Origin: Natronococcus sp. A-GB7
GTDB taxonomy: Archaea > Halobacteriota > Halobacteria > Halobacteriales > Natrialbaceae
Assembly (NCBI RefSeq): GCF_029688865.1
Contig: NZ_JARUKV010000013.1
Location: 62,001-126,000, forward strand
Length of the DNA stretch: 64,000 nucleotides
Direction: 5' to 3'
The translations under genes and the position numbers were made by a program. This document shows positions 17,639 through 26,334 of the stretch, one piece after another. Within the stretch, counting starts at the first letter, position 1. Each line of letters starts with the position of its first letter. The notes beneath the pieces are model-generated. The model saw only the letters and a list, made by a program, of their open reading frames with translations. It was not told the origin of the DNA and ran no database searches.

Positions 17639-18439
17639 CTACCGGTTCCAGGCGGCCTCGTCGGGGTCGACCAGCCGCTGGCCGCGGTCGAGCGCGTCGA
17701 TGCGTTCGCGCTCGTCGTCGGTCAACTCGAGTTCGAGGGCCGCGTAGTTCTCGCGGATGTGGTCGCCGGTCCCCTTTGGGATCGGGACGACGCCCTCCCG
17801 CCCGTAGTGCCAGGCCAGCGCGACCTGGATCGGCGTCGCGTCGTGGGCGTCGGCGATCTCCCGGAGCTCGTCGATCTCGTTGACCTCGGCCTTCGCGATG
17901 GGACAGTACGCGACGGTCGTCACGTCCCGCTCGCGCGCGGAGGAAACGAGATCGTCCTGCTGGAGCTCCGGATGAAGTTCGACCTGGTTGGCGAGGACGG
18001 GTGCCTCGAGGATCTCGATCGCCTCCTCGAGCAGGTCGGTCGTGAAGTTGCTAACCCCGACGTGGTCGGTCCAGCCGCGGTCGCAAACCTCGTCGAACGC
18101 GGGCAGCGTCTCCTCGGGGTCGTAGGCGCCCGTCGGCCAGTGGACGTACAGCAGGTCGACCCGCTCGACGCCGAGGCGCTCGAGACTCGCCTCGGTCGTC
18201 TCGAGGACGTCCTCGCGCGCGAGGTTCTCGGGGTGGACCTTCGTCGCGAGGAAGATGTCCTCGCGGTCGACGTCGCTCTCCTCGAGCGCGCGGCCGACGG
18301 CGGCCTCGTTGTCGTACATCTGTGCCGTGTCGATGTGGCGGTAGCCGGCCTCGAGCGCAGTCAGGACGGCCTCGGTGCAGGCCTCGTCCTCGTGACCCGA
18401 GGTGCCCAGACCAGGCTGTGGGATCTCCGTCGGTGGCAT
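17639..18439 (-). CDS. Aldo/keto reductase
   Basis: A 266-residue NADPH-dependent oxidoreductase with a (beta/alpha)8 barrel. The catalytic tetrad is readable: Asp and Tyr in YRHIDTAQMYDNEAAVG, Lys in LATKVHPENL, His in LLYVHWPTG. VGVSNF and IPKGTG are family signatures, the latter in the NADPH-binding loop. It is a paralogue of the gene at 39059. The end contains VDPDEAAWNR. Physiological substrate unknown. Confidence 0.92.
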   Translation of the reverse strand: MPPTEIPQPGLGTSGHEDEACTEAVLTALEAGYRHIDTAQMYDNEAAVGRALEESDVDREDIFLATKVHPENLAREDVLETTEASLERLGVERVDLLYVHWPTGAYDPEETLPAFDEVCDRGWTDHVGVSNFTTDLLEEAIEILEAPVLANQVELHPELQQDDLVSSARERDVTTVAYCPIAKAEVNEIDELREIADAHDATPIQVALAWHYGREGVVPIPKGTGDHIRENYAALELELTDDERERIDALDRGQRLVDPDEAAWNR

Positions 18440-18574
18440 GGGATCCGCTACGTCGACCCGTCACTCGGGGGTGAGGAAAGCGGCAAGGTGGGATCGGGGA
18501 ACGCGGCGAGGCGGGCTCCGAGTGCGGCGACGCACTGGAATCGGTCGGCCGAGGAGGATCGATCGAACCGCGGC

Positions 18575-19108
18575 TCAGGGAACCTTGATGTAGCCGTACC
18601 CCTCCGCCTGGAGTGTCGCAATCTCGCCGACCGAGGCGGGAACGATCGTCGCCTCCTCGAGCAGCTCCGACTCGTCGATCCCGAACCCCTCGAGGGAGTT
18701 CGCACAGCCTTTGAACGCGACGCCGTCGTCGGCGAGCGCGCGGATCCGATCCGCGTGCTCGGTCTCGTCGGCGACGTAGACCGAGATGGCGGGCCCGTTG
18801 ACGACGAACTCGACCGCGTCGGTGTCGGTCGTCTCGTCGGCCAGCAGGTTCTCCAGATTGTTCAGCGCCCGGTCGTGATCGGCCTCGTCGCCGCTGGTCA
18901 GGTGGAGGATCGTCCTGATAGGCGGCTCCTCGTCGTCCGTGGCGGGTTCCTCCTCGGACTCCTCCGGGGTCGTCTCCCCGTCGCTCTCCGTCTCGGTCGG
19001 ATCGGCGTCGTCCTCGTCGTCACCGCCCGCGCGCCCGACCGCGTAGCCGCCGGCCGTTCCGACCGCGACCACCGATCCGGTTCCCGCGAGGTAGCGTCGT
19101 CGGTTCAT
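18575..19108 (-). CDS. Tat-exported DsrE-family protein
   Basis: A 177-residue protein. MNRRRYLAGTGSVVAVGTAGG is a Tat signal or signal anchor, followed by an acidic Asp/Glu/Thr linker (about 35-70) and a DsrE/DsrF-like domain (TILHLTSGDEADHDRALNNL to the end). The domain keeps a Cys at KGCANSLEGFGID, the position of the sulfur-carrying Cys in DsrE relatives. Intracellular DsrE proteins relay sulfur; an exported form is unusual. The ATG at 19108 gives the correct signal position. The downstream neighbour is an aldo/keto reductase. Confidence 0.8.
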   Translation of the reverse strand: MNRRRYLAGTGSVVAVGTAGGYAVGRAGGDDEDDADPTETESDGETTPEESEEEPATDDEEPPIRTILHLTSGDEADHDRALNNLENLLADETTDTDAVEFVVNGPAISVYVADETEHADRIRALADDGVAFKGCANSLEGFGIDESELLEEATIVPASVGEIATLQAEGYGYIKVP

Positions 19109-19207
19109 ACGTACGAATGCACGCGAGTTGATAAAAGAGTTGTAGATGACTGTCGGCCTCGAGTACACTTCCGGCGGAATCGGCCTGTAGTGGACTCTTC
19201 GAGAACG

Positions 19208-20770
19208 CTACCGATCGACGAACCAGTCGGCGAAGCTCCCCTCGAGCAGCGTCTCGGACTGGTTCTCGACGTAGCGCTGTTGCATCGATTCGATCGCCGT
19301 CTCGAGGTCGGCGCCGTCGTCGACCGCCTCTCGGACCCGGTCGTGCTTCCAGCGGGCAGGGGTCATCTTCTGGCGAACCCGCCGCCGGAGCGGGTAGAGG
19401 TACTTCGCGGCCTCCTCCTCGGTGAGCCCGCGGTTCGTGAGCCCGTCCTCGGCGTGGGCGAGCAGGTCCTCGTACAGTTCGAGTCGGTCGGTGGTCTCCC
19501 GTCCGTCGTTGGTGATCCAGGTCAGTTCGGCGTCGAATCCCTCGCGCATCGCGGCGTAGAAGTTCTCGCGGGCGACCTCCCAGTCGAGTTCGACGATCGG
19601 ATGCTCGAGTCGGGTCAGGCTCTCGAGCAGGCCGGCGAAGGCCGCGAGGAAGGCGATCGAATCCCTGACCGTGGGCTGGGCGGCGACGGGCCGGAACTCG
19701 ATGCGGGCGTTGGCGGCCGAGCGGGTCGGCCCGCCGAACACCGGGCGGATCCACCGCCAGTAGGTGCCGTGCTTGCGCCGGAAGTGAGAGAAGCTGTCGT
19801 CGAAGCGCTCGCCGCCCTCGACGGGCATCGGGACGATAGTGTCGTCGGTGGCGATGCGATCGATCGCTTCCTCGACGCTCTGTAAGTCCTTCGGGAACCG
19901 GACCTTCCCCTCGCCCGTCGCCGGATCGTTGAGCACCGTCTCGAAGACGCTGATCCGGTGTTCCATCCAGGCGTCCGCGAGGACCGCTTCGGCCGTCGCC
20001 GACTCGTCGTACAGATCGGGCGGAAAGAACGGGGAGTTGACGCCGAGTGCGAGCAGCGGGCCGGCGACGCGCAGCGCGTAATTGAAGTAGTACGGGAGGT
20101 CCGACGCGTGAGCGACCTGGTAGTGGGGCTGGATCGATGTGATCAGGCTCTCGGGCATAACGGTGTCGGCCTGCAGGGAGACGTTTGGCGCCTCGATACG
20201 CATCCCTGCGGTGTCGGCTCCGCTCGTGTTCGCCATCGCGTGGTAGCGACCCGAGTCGCTCATGTTCGTCGCGACGCGGATCGTCCGTTCGGTGCCGTTC
20301 TCGGCCGTGATCGTCTGCTCGATGCTGTCGGTGAGGTAGGTCCGGGCGTCCTCGCCCTCCGGCGGGATCGTCCACAGCGAGTCGCTCACCAGTCGCATCC
20401 TCTCCGAGCGAGTTACCCGCAGCGCGGTCTGCAGACGAGCTTTGATCTCGGCTTCCTGGGCGACCAGCCCGTACGCGCTCAGCGGCTGGGGGCTGGTCGT
20501 CATCTCGGCGTTGTGCAGCCCCAGCTCCTTCTCGAAGCCGATCAGCTCGAGCAGCCGTCGGGGGACCCGCCGGAGCGTGCAGTCGTCGGATTTGACGGCG
20601 TAGAACTCGTACTCGAAACCGACGATCGCCTGCGGGTTGTCGAAGACCCCCTCCTCGACGGCCTCCTTGATCACCTCGGCGTCGGCCTCGGCTCGGTCGC
20701 GAAACTCGTCGGCGTCGACGGACAGCACGTCCGCGACCCGCGACGCGAGCTCCGCCTCTCCTGATGGCAT
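19208..20770 (-). CDS. Glutamate-cysteine-ligase-superfamily (GCS2-like) protein
   Basis: A 520-residue protein resembling the GCS2 carboxylate-amine ligase fold. IVGFEYEFYAV fits the metal-binding G-x-E-x-E-F start; HNAEMTTSPQPLSAYG and the later ANARIEFRPVAAQPT match the spacing of further active-site blocks (the family's R-P motif). Haloarchaea make gamma-glutamylcysteine as their main thiol, but the true GshA is shorter and differs in detail, so the substrate here is open. There is no signal peptide. It starts 97 bases from the divergent DNA ligase gene. Confidence 0.65.
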   Translation of the reverse strand: MPSGEAELASRVADVLSVDADEFRDRAEADAEVIKEAVEEGVFDNPQAIVGFEYEFYAVKSDDCTLRRVPRRLLELIGFEKELGLHNAEMTTSPQPLSAYGLVAQEAEIKARLQTALRVTRSERMRLVSDSLWTIPPEGEDARTYLTDSIEQTITAENGTERTIRVATNMSDSGRYHAMANTSGADTAGMRIEAPNVSLQADTVMPESLITSIQPHYQVAHASDLPYYFNYALRVAGPLLALGVNSPFFPPDLYDESATAEAVLADAWMEHRISVFETVLNDPATGEGKVRFPKDLQSVEEAIDRIATDDTIVPMPVEGGERFDDSFSHFRRKHGTYWRWIRPVFGGPTRSAANARIEFRPVAAQPTVRDSIAFLAAFAGLLESLTRLEHPIVELDWEVARENFYAAMREGFDAELTWITNDGRETTDRLELYEDLLAHAEDGLTNRGLTEEEAAKYLYPLRRRVRQKMTPARWKHDRVREAVDDGADLETAIESMQQRYVENQSETLLEGSFADWFVDR

Positions 20771-20866
20771 ACACCCGTGTCCGCGCCCGACTGTCTTGAA
20801 AGCACGCCATCGAGGATCGACCGGTCTCCGAACGGTTTTACACCCGCCGACGGCTACACGCTACCG

Positions 20867-22660
20867 ATGGAGTTCGCCACGTTCGCCGACCGAGCCGCCG
20901 CGATCGAAGCCGAGCCCGCGGACCTCGAGATCGTCGCCCGCGTCGCGACCCTGCTCGAGGACGCGGCCGACGGGGACGGGGGCCGGACCGTCGAGGTCGT
21001 CGCCCGCTACGTCCAGGGGCGAGTCTTCCCCGCCTGGACCTCGAGAACGCTCGACATCGGACCCAGCGCCTGCTACGAGGCGATCGCCCGTGCGGCCGGG
21101 ACGAACGTCTCCACCGACGACGTCGAGGATCGGCTCGCCGAGGTCGGCGAGATCGGCGACGTGGCCGCGAGCTACGACTTCGGCGGCCAGCGGGGACTGG
21201 GCGCCTTCGGGAACAGCGACAACGCGAACGGAGGCGGCGACCTCACGGTTCTGGAAGTCGACGACACCTTACGCGAGCTCGCGGCCGCCGAGGGAGCAGG
21301 CAGCCAGGACCGCAAGGTCGACCTGCTGTTCGGCCTGTTCAACCGCTGCTCGAGCGACGAAGCTCGGTACCTCGCCCGCCTCGTGCTCTCGGAGATGCGC
21401 ATCGGCGTCGGCGAGGGGACGGTTCGGGACGCGATCGGCGAGGCGTTCGACGTCCCCGTCGAAGCCGTTGCGCGCGCTCTGCAGGTGTCGAACGACTACG
21501 GCGAGGTGGCTCGGGTCGCGCTCGGGGACGGCCGCGAGGGACTCGACGCGATGGAACTCGAGGTCGGCCGACCGGTCCAGGCGATGCTCGCCCAGGCCGG
21601 CACCGTCACGGACGCGCTCGAGGACTGGGACGAGGCAGGGGTAGAGTGGAAGTACGACGGAGCGAGGGTGCAACTCCACCACGATCCGGACGGCGTAGCG
21701 GTCGACGACGCGGATGCGACCGTCGTCGACGATTCCGCGGGCGACACCCGAGTCTTCTCGAGAAACATGGAGGACGTCACCGACGCGCTCCCGGAGGTCG
21801 TCGAGTTCGCCGACGACCACCTCGCCGAACCCGCCATCCTCGACGGCGAGGTCGTCGCGATCGACGACGACGGCTCCCCGCTGCCGTTTCAGGAAGTTCT
21901 CAAGCGCTTCCGTCGCAAACACGACGTCGCGAAGGCCCGCGAGGACGTCGCCGTTCGGCCCGTCTTCTTCGACTGTCTGCACGCCGACGGCGAGGACCTG
22001 CTCGAAGAGCCGCTGACGACTCGCCACGACCGTCTCGAGGCCGTTCTCCGCGAGGAATCCGGACAGGAGCCCGACGAGGTCGAGGGGCTGTCCCTGTTGT
22101 GGCGCACCGACGATCCCGACGAGATCGAACGGATCGATACCGACGCGCTCGAGGCGGGCCACGAGGGGATCATGCTCAAAGACCTCGACTCGACGTACTC
22201 CCCGGGCCGTCGCGGGAAGAACTGGCGAAAGCGCAAACCCGACGTCGAGACGCTGGACTGCGTCGTCACGGGCGCGGAGTGGGGCGAGGGGCGTCGGGCG
22301 ACGTACCTGGGCACGTTCGAGCTGTCGGTGCGAGACGACGACAGTGAGGAACGACGTTCCGCTGGCTCTGCGGTGGAACCGCAGAACCTCGAGACGGTCG
22401 GCAAGGTCGCGACGGGCATCACGGACGAGAAGCTCGCGGAGCTGACGGAACTGCTCGAGCCCCACGTCGCGAGCGAGGACGGCCAGACGGTCGAGCTCGA
22501 GCCCGCGGTCGTCTTCGAGGTCGGCTACGAGGAGATCCAGACCTCGCCGACGTACTCGTCGGGCTACGCCCTGCGGTTCCCGCGATTCGTCGGCGTGCGC
22601 TCGGACAAGGATCCTGAGGACGCAGACAGCGTGGGGCGGCTCGAACGACTCCATGAGTAG
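20867..22660 (+). CDS. lig: ATP-dependent DNA ligase
   Basis: A 597-residue archaeal ligase sealing nicks during replication and repair. It has an N-terminal DNA-binding domain (about 1-220), an adenylation domain with the nucleophile Lys262 in EWKYDGARVQ, then FSRNMEDVTDALPEV, EPAILDGEVVAID, HEGIMLKDLDSTYSPGRRG and the OB-fold lysine motif WRKRKPD, closing with RFPRFVGVRSDKDPEDAD. An open frame extends 30 codons upstream, but MEFATFADRAAAIE is the family-typical start. The insertion around EERRSAGSAVEPQN in the OB domain looks lineage-specific. Confidence 0.96.
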   Translation: MEFATFADRAAAIEAEPADLEIVARVATLLEDAADGDGGRTVEVVARYVQGRVFPAWTSRTLDIGPSACYEAIARAAGTNVSTDDVEDRLAEVGEIGDVAASYDFGGQRGLGAFGNSDNANGGGDLTVLEVDDTLRELAAAEGAGSQDRKVDLLFGLFNRCSSDEARYLARLVLSEMRIGVGEGTVRDAIGEAFDVPVEAVARALQVSNDYGEVARVALGDGREGLDAMELEVGRPVQAMLAQAGTVTDALEDWDEAGVEWKYDGARVQLHHDPDGVAVDDADATVVDDSAGDTRVFSRNMEDVTDALPEVVEFADDHLAEPAILDGEVVAIDDDGSPLPFQEVLKRFRRKHDVAKAREDVAVRPVFFDCLHADGEDLLEEPLTTRHDRLEAVLREESGQEPDEVEGLSLLWRTDDPDEIERIDTDALEAGHEGIMLKDLDSTYSPGRRGKNWRKRKPDVETLDCVVTGAEWGEGRRATYLGTFELSVRDDDSEERRSAGSAVEPQNLETVGKVATGITDEKLAELTELLEPHVASEDGQTVELEPAVVFEVGYEEIQTSPTYSSGYALRFPRFVGVRSDKDPEDADSVGRLERLHE

Positions 22661-23216
22661 GACCGTCAAAAGTCGTCTGCGGTCTCGAGTCTACGCCGAA
22701 TGAGTGGGACGACTGGCAGTCAATTCGGTGTGACACTTCCGGATCGTTATTTCTCGCGAGCCACACGGTACCATCCTGTCTCCTTATCCAATTCGTCCAC
22801 TCACGACTCGTACCGCCCGGTACTCACTCGGCTCTGCTGAAGTCCGCTGTAGATTACAAATAACTGTCTGCGGATACAGAGACTGAATTCAGCAAAAAGT
22901 GGTCTATTCCTCGTTTTTTCGGAGGATCTGGATGAAGTGCCTACCAGGCAAATAAGTTAACAAACACTAACCAGAAGTAGTAAAGTCAACAATATGATAT
23001 TATTGAGATTTATAGCATTTTGAAACAAGACCGAGTGGCCAGTATACTAGGAGAATTGTATTCATAACAATGTCACCCTCCTCTTCATACATACGAACAT
23101 CATCAATCACCTGATAGGAAACAGTTATATTTTGAGGGAATTCACACATTTCTGTCTCTAAAAAGAGATAGATTGTAACCATGGAAAAGAGATTGAGAGG
23201 GGAAGGCGGTAGTATA
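22661..23216. other. AT-rich intergenic region at the left edge of the accessory islet
   Basis: After the ligase gene the composition drops to clearly AT-rich from about 22850. Only short frames without family character occur. An imperfect inverted repeat at 22830-22902 resembles insertion-sequence ends. The tract directly before the asparaginase gene carries the purine-rich GAGGGGAAGGCGG at 23197-23209, a plausible ribosome binding site for the ATG at 23217. Confidence 0.5.
22830..22902. repeat. Possible MITE or insertion-sequence remnant
   Basis: GGCTCTGCTGAAGTCC at one side and, on the opposite strand, TTTGCTGAATTCAGTC at the other form an imperfect inverted repeat about 70 bases apart. 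The perfect core is TGCTGAA/TTCAGCA. Ends of this kind are seen in IS5-like haloarchaeal elements, but no transposase or target duplication is visible here. Confidence 0.3.
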
Positions 23217-24380
23217 ATGCCGAATAGGCGTACATTCTTGCAGTTGACTGGTGCAGCAGCCGGATCCGGATTCATGTTTGCGAGCAGTACAGCAGCGAGC
23301 GACCAGGTAGAGAACGCAGAACTTCCTGACTACGAAGACCGTCCAGAGGTCAGAGTCGTCGGAACCGGTGGAACGATCGCAAGTACCCAAGAGGCGGCCG
23401 AAGATGGCGGCTATTCGCTCGACGAGCAGGCAGAAGCAATCGTCGACGCTGTCCCAGTACTTGACGATTTCGCTGAGATTACCTTCGATCAACCCGTCCA
23501 AAAACCAAGTCCATTTCTCAACGCTGAAGATTTTGTCGAAATTTCGAAGGCGATAATGGACGCCGCGAGAGAGGGAGTTGACGGTATACTTGTCACTCAT
23601 GGGACAGACGCGATCGAAGAGAACGCGTTCTTTCAGGACCTCGTTCTCGATCTTGATATTCCGGTCGTGTTCGTTGGAGCGATGCGTCCGGCGGACGCAA
23701 TAAGCGCTGATGGACCGGCAAACCTCCTCTCAGCCGTTCGCCTCTGCACTCGTGAAGAGTTCCACTTAGCGGACGAACCGAGCGGGGTCTACATGGTGAT
23801 GAACGATACGATCCACGCAGCTCGTGACGTCCGGAAATCGCACACATCGATGGTCGATACGTTCGAATCCGGACCTGCTGGCCCGATCGGCATCCTCACA
23901 GATAGCGAAATCGTCCTGTATCGTGAGCCGGGAAGTTATACCGCAGACCTCTCCTGTGAAAACCTCGATGAGGTACCGAACAAGACCGTTCCAATCGCAG
24001 ACACAGGTGCCGGATACGATCCATTCATCTTCGAGCAGGCAACCGCGGGTGAGTACGATGTGGACGGCATCGTTCTACATACCACTGGCAATGGAGGGGT
24101 GCAGCCACCAATCACAGAGGCACGGGACAAAGCACTCGAGGCAGGTATCCCAGTCACTGCGAGTACTCGCGTCTACTGGGGCCCGATGAGTTCAGGCCCT
24201 ACCCCCGCTGACGAAGAAGGGTCGCTCGTCACGATGGAAGACATACCAGCGTGGAACGCGCGGCTACTGATGATGGTAGCTTTGACAGCTTTGGAAGACG
24301 AGCCCGCTATTGAGGCAGTCCGCCAAGCGGTGTACGAGAGCAAGTACGCGAGCGAAACCGTCAGTCCGTCGGCTCTGTAA
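23217..24380 (+). CDS. Tat-exported L-asparaginase (type II-like)
   Basis: A 387-residue exported enzyme hydrolysing asparagine to aspartate and ammonia. PNRRTFLQLTGAAAGSG is a Tat signal. VGTGGTIAST carries the first catalytic Thr and ILVTHGTDAIEE the second Thr-Asp pair of the asparaginase fold; FVGAMRPADAISADGPANLL and VLHTTGNGG are conserved blocks. Many A/T third positions set it apart from the neighbouring ligase gene, so it may be acquired. The ATG at 23217 is chosen because it puts the Arg pair at residues 4-5 and follows a purine-rich tract. A hairpin terminator candidate follows the stop. Confidence 0.9.
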   Translation: MPNRRTFLQLTGAAAGSGFMFASSTAASDQVENAELPDYEDRPEVRVVGTGGTIASTQEAAEDGGYSLDEQAEAIVDAVPVLDDFAEITFDQPVQKPSPFLNAEDFVEISKAIMDAAREGVDGILVTHGTDAIEENAFFQDLVLDLDIPVVFVGAMRPADAISADGPANLLSAVRLCTREEFHLADEPSGVYMVMNDTIHAARDVRKSHTSMVDTFESGPAGPIGILTDSEIVLYREPGSYTADLSCENLDEVPNKTVPIADTGAGYDPFIFEQATAGEYDVDGIVLHTTGNGGVQPPITEARDKALEAGIPVTASTRVYWGPMSSGPTPADEEGSLVTMEDIPAWNARLLMMVALTALEDEPAIEAVRQAVYESKYASETVSPSAL

Positions 24381-24385
24381 TACGC

Positions 24386-24411
24386 GGTTCGCCGCTCGGT
24401 CGCGGCGAGCC
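24386..24411 (+). terminator. Hairpin after the asparaginase gene
   Basis: GGTTCGCCGC and GCGGCGAGCC form a 10-bp stem with one mismatch across a 6-base loop, starting 5 bases after the TAA stop. There is no T-run, so its role as a terminator or mRNA 3' stabiliser is inferred. Confidence 0.45.
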
Positions 24412-24559
24412 CACTAGAGCACACACCACTGCGAGCAGACCGCGAGGACGACACCTCAGCCGGTGGCAATCCGCTTTCGGGTCCTGCTCAGCCGATTCGG
24501 CAGGACGAGTCCCGGGCTACTCGAGCACATGAGTTGAGCCGGAAACGACGACAGGCGAG

Positions 24560-24712
24560 CTATCCGAAGTTCTCGATCAGCGCCTCGTCGGAATCGCCAC
24601 CAGCGTCGTCGATCGTTTCGGCGACGAACGTGACAAAGTCGTAGAAGCCGAAGGCGTAGAGCTGGCCGCCCTCGAGGTGGGGTCCTCGATTACCTCGTGC
24701 AGCGTCTCGTCG
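24560..24712 (-). pseudogene. Broken copy of the 3' end of the flavoreductase gene
   Basis: About 150 bases align with the 3' end of the intact reductase gene at 26335, with roughly 10 mismatches in the first 115 aligned bases. It includes the codons for DEALIENFG and its own stop TAG. A 2-base insertion (GGTGGGGTCC against GGTGGTCC) near 24680 breaks the frame, and homology fades at about 24712. It keeps the same orientation as the intact gene, which lies about 1.8 kb to the right. Confidence 0.85.
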
Positions 24713-24880
24713 CGTCAGCGATTTCTCGGTCGAGCAACTCGAGCATGCCCCCTAACCGCGTGTTCGTAATTAGAAGCTGATTCAGCGATACGTTGGCTGT
24801 TAGATCGCCTCTATATCTGGATAATTATACTTAAATATTAATGCTATAGTATAAATAGAAAAGTAGTACCAAACTGAGTG

Positions 24881-25786
24881 ATGTCTACCGACAAGCGGAC
24901 ATCTCGGCGACGTACCGTACTTCGAGCAATCGCGGGGTCGGCCTCTCTCGGTGGCGTAGGTGTCGCTACGGGAGAAGACAATCGAGGCCGAGGAAACAGC
25001 CGAGAACACTCGCAAAGCGACCGAAGACGAACGATGGAACTCTCGGGATCGAACTCGTACGAGAACGAATTGACGAACGAGAACAGCGCACCCGGAGAGA
25101 GTTACGAGGAGCTACAGGAAGAGCGCAAACGACGATTCGAGGAGCGAGTCGATTTCGACTTTGGTGCGCTAGCGACTGTCGGAGAAAACGATGATAATCT
25201 GGAGTACGTCGATCACTGGGAACACGATTACGACGTCAATTCGGACCAAACTGGAGCGACTATCGCCGAAACCGACCACGTAATAACGCTTCTAGAGTTG
25301 ATCGACGACTACGGCAATCGAGTGACGGATTACGAGGGACGATACGTCTACGTTTTCGAACACTATTCGAAATCGGAGGGGCAACATAGGTGGTGGCACG
25401 GTGATCCGAAGACAACCCACCTGGATAATCACTTGGACATCAGTAACAGCAATGTTGAACTAACTGACCGGGATCCAAGTACGACACGGACTATCGACGG
25501 CGACTACGCCACTGTTAGCCTCGAAGGAAGCGCCAGATCGGTCGGATTCTCCCTTTCCTATCCTGTGTACGTAGATAACGGTCAAATCGGCCCTGGGAAA
25601 TATTCACCAGGTAGCGCCGGAGAGTACTCGGTCAGGTTCTCCGGGTGTAGCGAAAGAGACGTCACCGACACCATCGGTTATTCCGAACTTCGAAGTTCGG
25701 TGGTCATTCCGGACCTCGAGAGCGGAATCGGCCTCAGTTGGTCGACGGAAGCCAAGGCACAAACGACCAATTCAGGTCCCTGCTGA
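24881..25786 (+). CDS. Tat-exported protein of unknown function
   Basis: A 301-residue protein beginning with a Tat signal (SRRRTVLRAIAGSASLGGVG), then a hydrophilic, charged stretch (about 30-90) and a domain rich in aromatic and Asp/Ser residues (EHYSKSEGQHRWWHGDP around 165-180) ending TNSGPC. It has no family I recognise. A GTG directly precedes the ATG; the ATG is taken as start. Mixed third positions and an AT-rich upstream tract suggest acquired DNA. Confidence 0.7.
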   Translation: MSTDKRTSRRRTVLRAIAGSASLGGVGVATGEDNRGRGNSREHSQSDRRRTMELSGSNSYENELTNENSAPGESYEELQEERKRRFEERVDFDFGALATVGENDDNLEYVDHWEHDYDVNSDQTGATIAETDHVITLLELIDDYGNRVTDYEGRYVYVFEHYSKSEGQHRWWHGDPKTTHLDNHLDISNSNVELTDRDPSTTRTIDGDYATVSLEGSARSVGFSLSYPVYVDNGQIGPGKYSPGSAGEYSVRFSGCSERDVTDTIGYSELRSSVVIPDLESGIGLSWSTEAKAQTTNSGPC

Positions 25787-25934
25787 CTTCCCCGAAATAG
25801 TAGCGAGTGCCCTCCGTTCGATGACGATGACCTCAAAGAAATCTTATATTCATAGATATAGATATATTAAATAACCACGCTAAAATGAATGTAAATGGAA
25901 TGTCGATAGAACTGCAGCAATAACAAATGAAATT

Positions 25935-26180
25935 ATGGCACGAACAGGGACAAACACACGCGAACTGTTGGGAGAAAGCATCGAAATGTTCAAATTGTTG
26001 GCAGCTTGGTCAGCTATTGCCGTCGTTCCGCTGGCCTACTACGCGTTCGTCGATTCGGACAGCGTAATCGGTCTCGGCTCTCGATACGTCGGGTACTTCG
26101 TGCTCGTTCTCGGCGGCGCCAACGTGTTGCTGTACGTGATCGCAAGAGGTATCTCCCTCGCACGGACCGACCGCGTCTGA
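25935..26180 (+). CDS. Small two-helix membrane protein
   Basis: An 81-residue protein with two hydrophobic segments (about 20-40, LLAAWSAIAVVPLAYYAFV, and 50-70, YVGYFVLVLGGANVLLYVI) and a short basic tail. No family recognised. An AT-rich promoter tract lies just upstream (25840-25930). Its stop is followed directly by a palindromic element (26179-26265). Confidence 0.6.
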   Translation: MARTGTNTRELLGESIEMFKLLAAWSAIAVVPLAYYAFVDSDSVIGLGSRYVGYFVLVLGGANVLLYVIARGISLARTDRV

Positions 26181-26265
26181 GACAGATCGCTGTACCGATG
26201 TTCCGGCACAACCGCCGCCCCGGGTCGCGGGCGCGCCGGAAACGACAGAATCCAGTAAACCGTCC
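26179..26265. repeat. Two-level palindromic element, copy 2 (degenerate)
   Basis: It abuts the stop of the small membrane protein. The inner arms CCGGCACAACCGC (26203-26215) and GCGGGCGCGCCGG (26227-26239) pair imperfectly, and the outer arms run from GACAGATCGCTGTAC to CCAGTAAACCGTC. It is the most decayed of the four copies and lies between convergent genes. Confidence 0.6.
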
Positions 26266-26334
26266 GAGGGGTTCTCGTCGACAGCGCTGACGAATCTGAT
26301 CGAGCGAAAACGACGGAACCGGATTCGAGAGGAC

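Larger units (their letters stand above)
24381..24880. other. Intergenic region with hairpins and a gene fragment
   Basis: This region holds the hairpin after the asparaginase gene, a second small stem GTCCTGC/GCAGGAC at 24481-24506, the flavoreductase fragment at 24560-24712, and a strongly AT-rich tract (about 24770-24870) that serves as the promoter region of the following Tat protein. Confidence 0.6.

Noticed and set aside
17504-19885. A 793-codon plus-strand frame
   Set aside because: It runs antisense through the aldo/keto reductase, DsrE and GCS2-like genes and its product resembles no fold.
23000-23275. A 91-codon minus-strand frame upstream of and overlapping the asparaginase start
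   Set aside because: It overlaps the signal-peptide region of a clear gene on the other strand and shows no family features.
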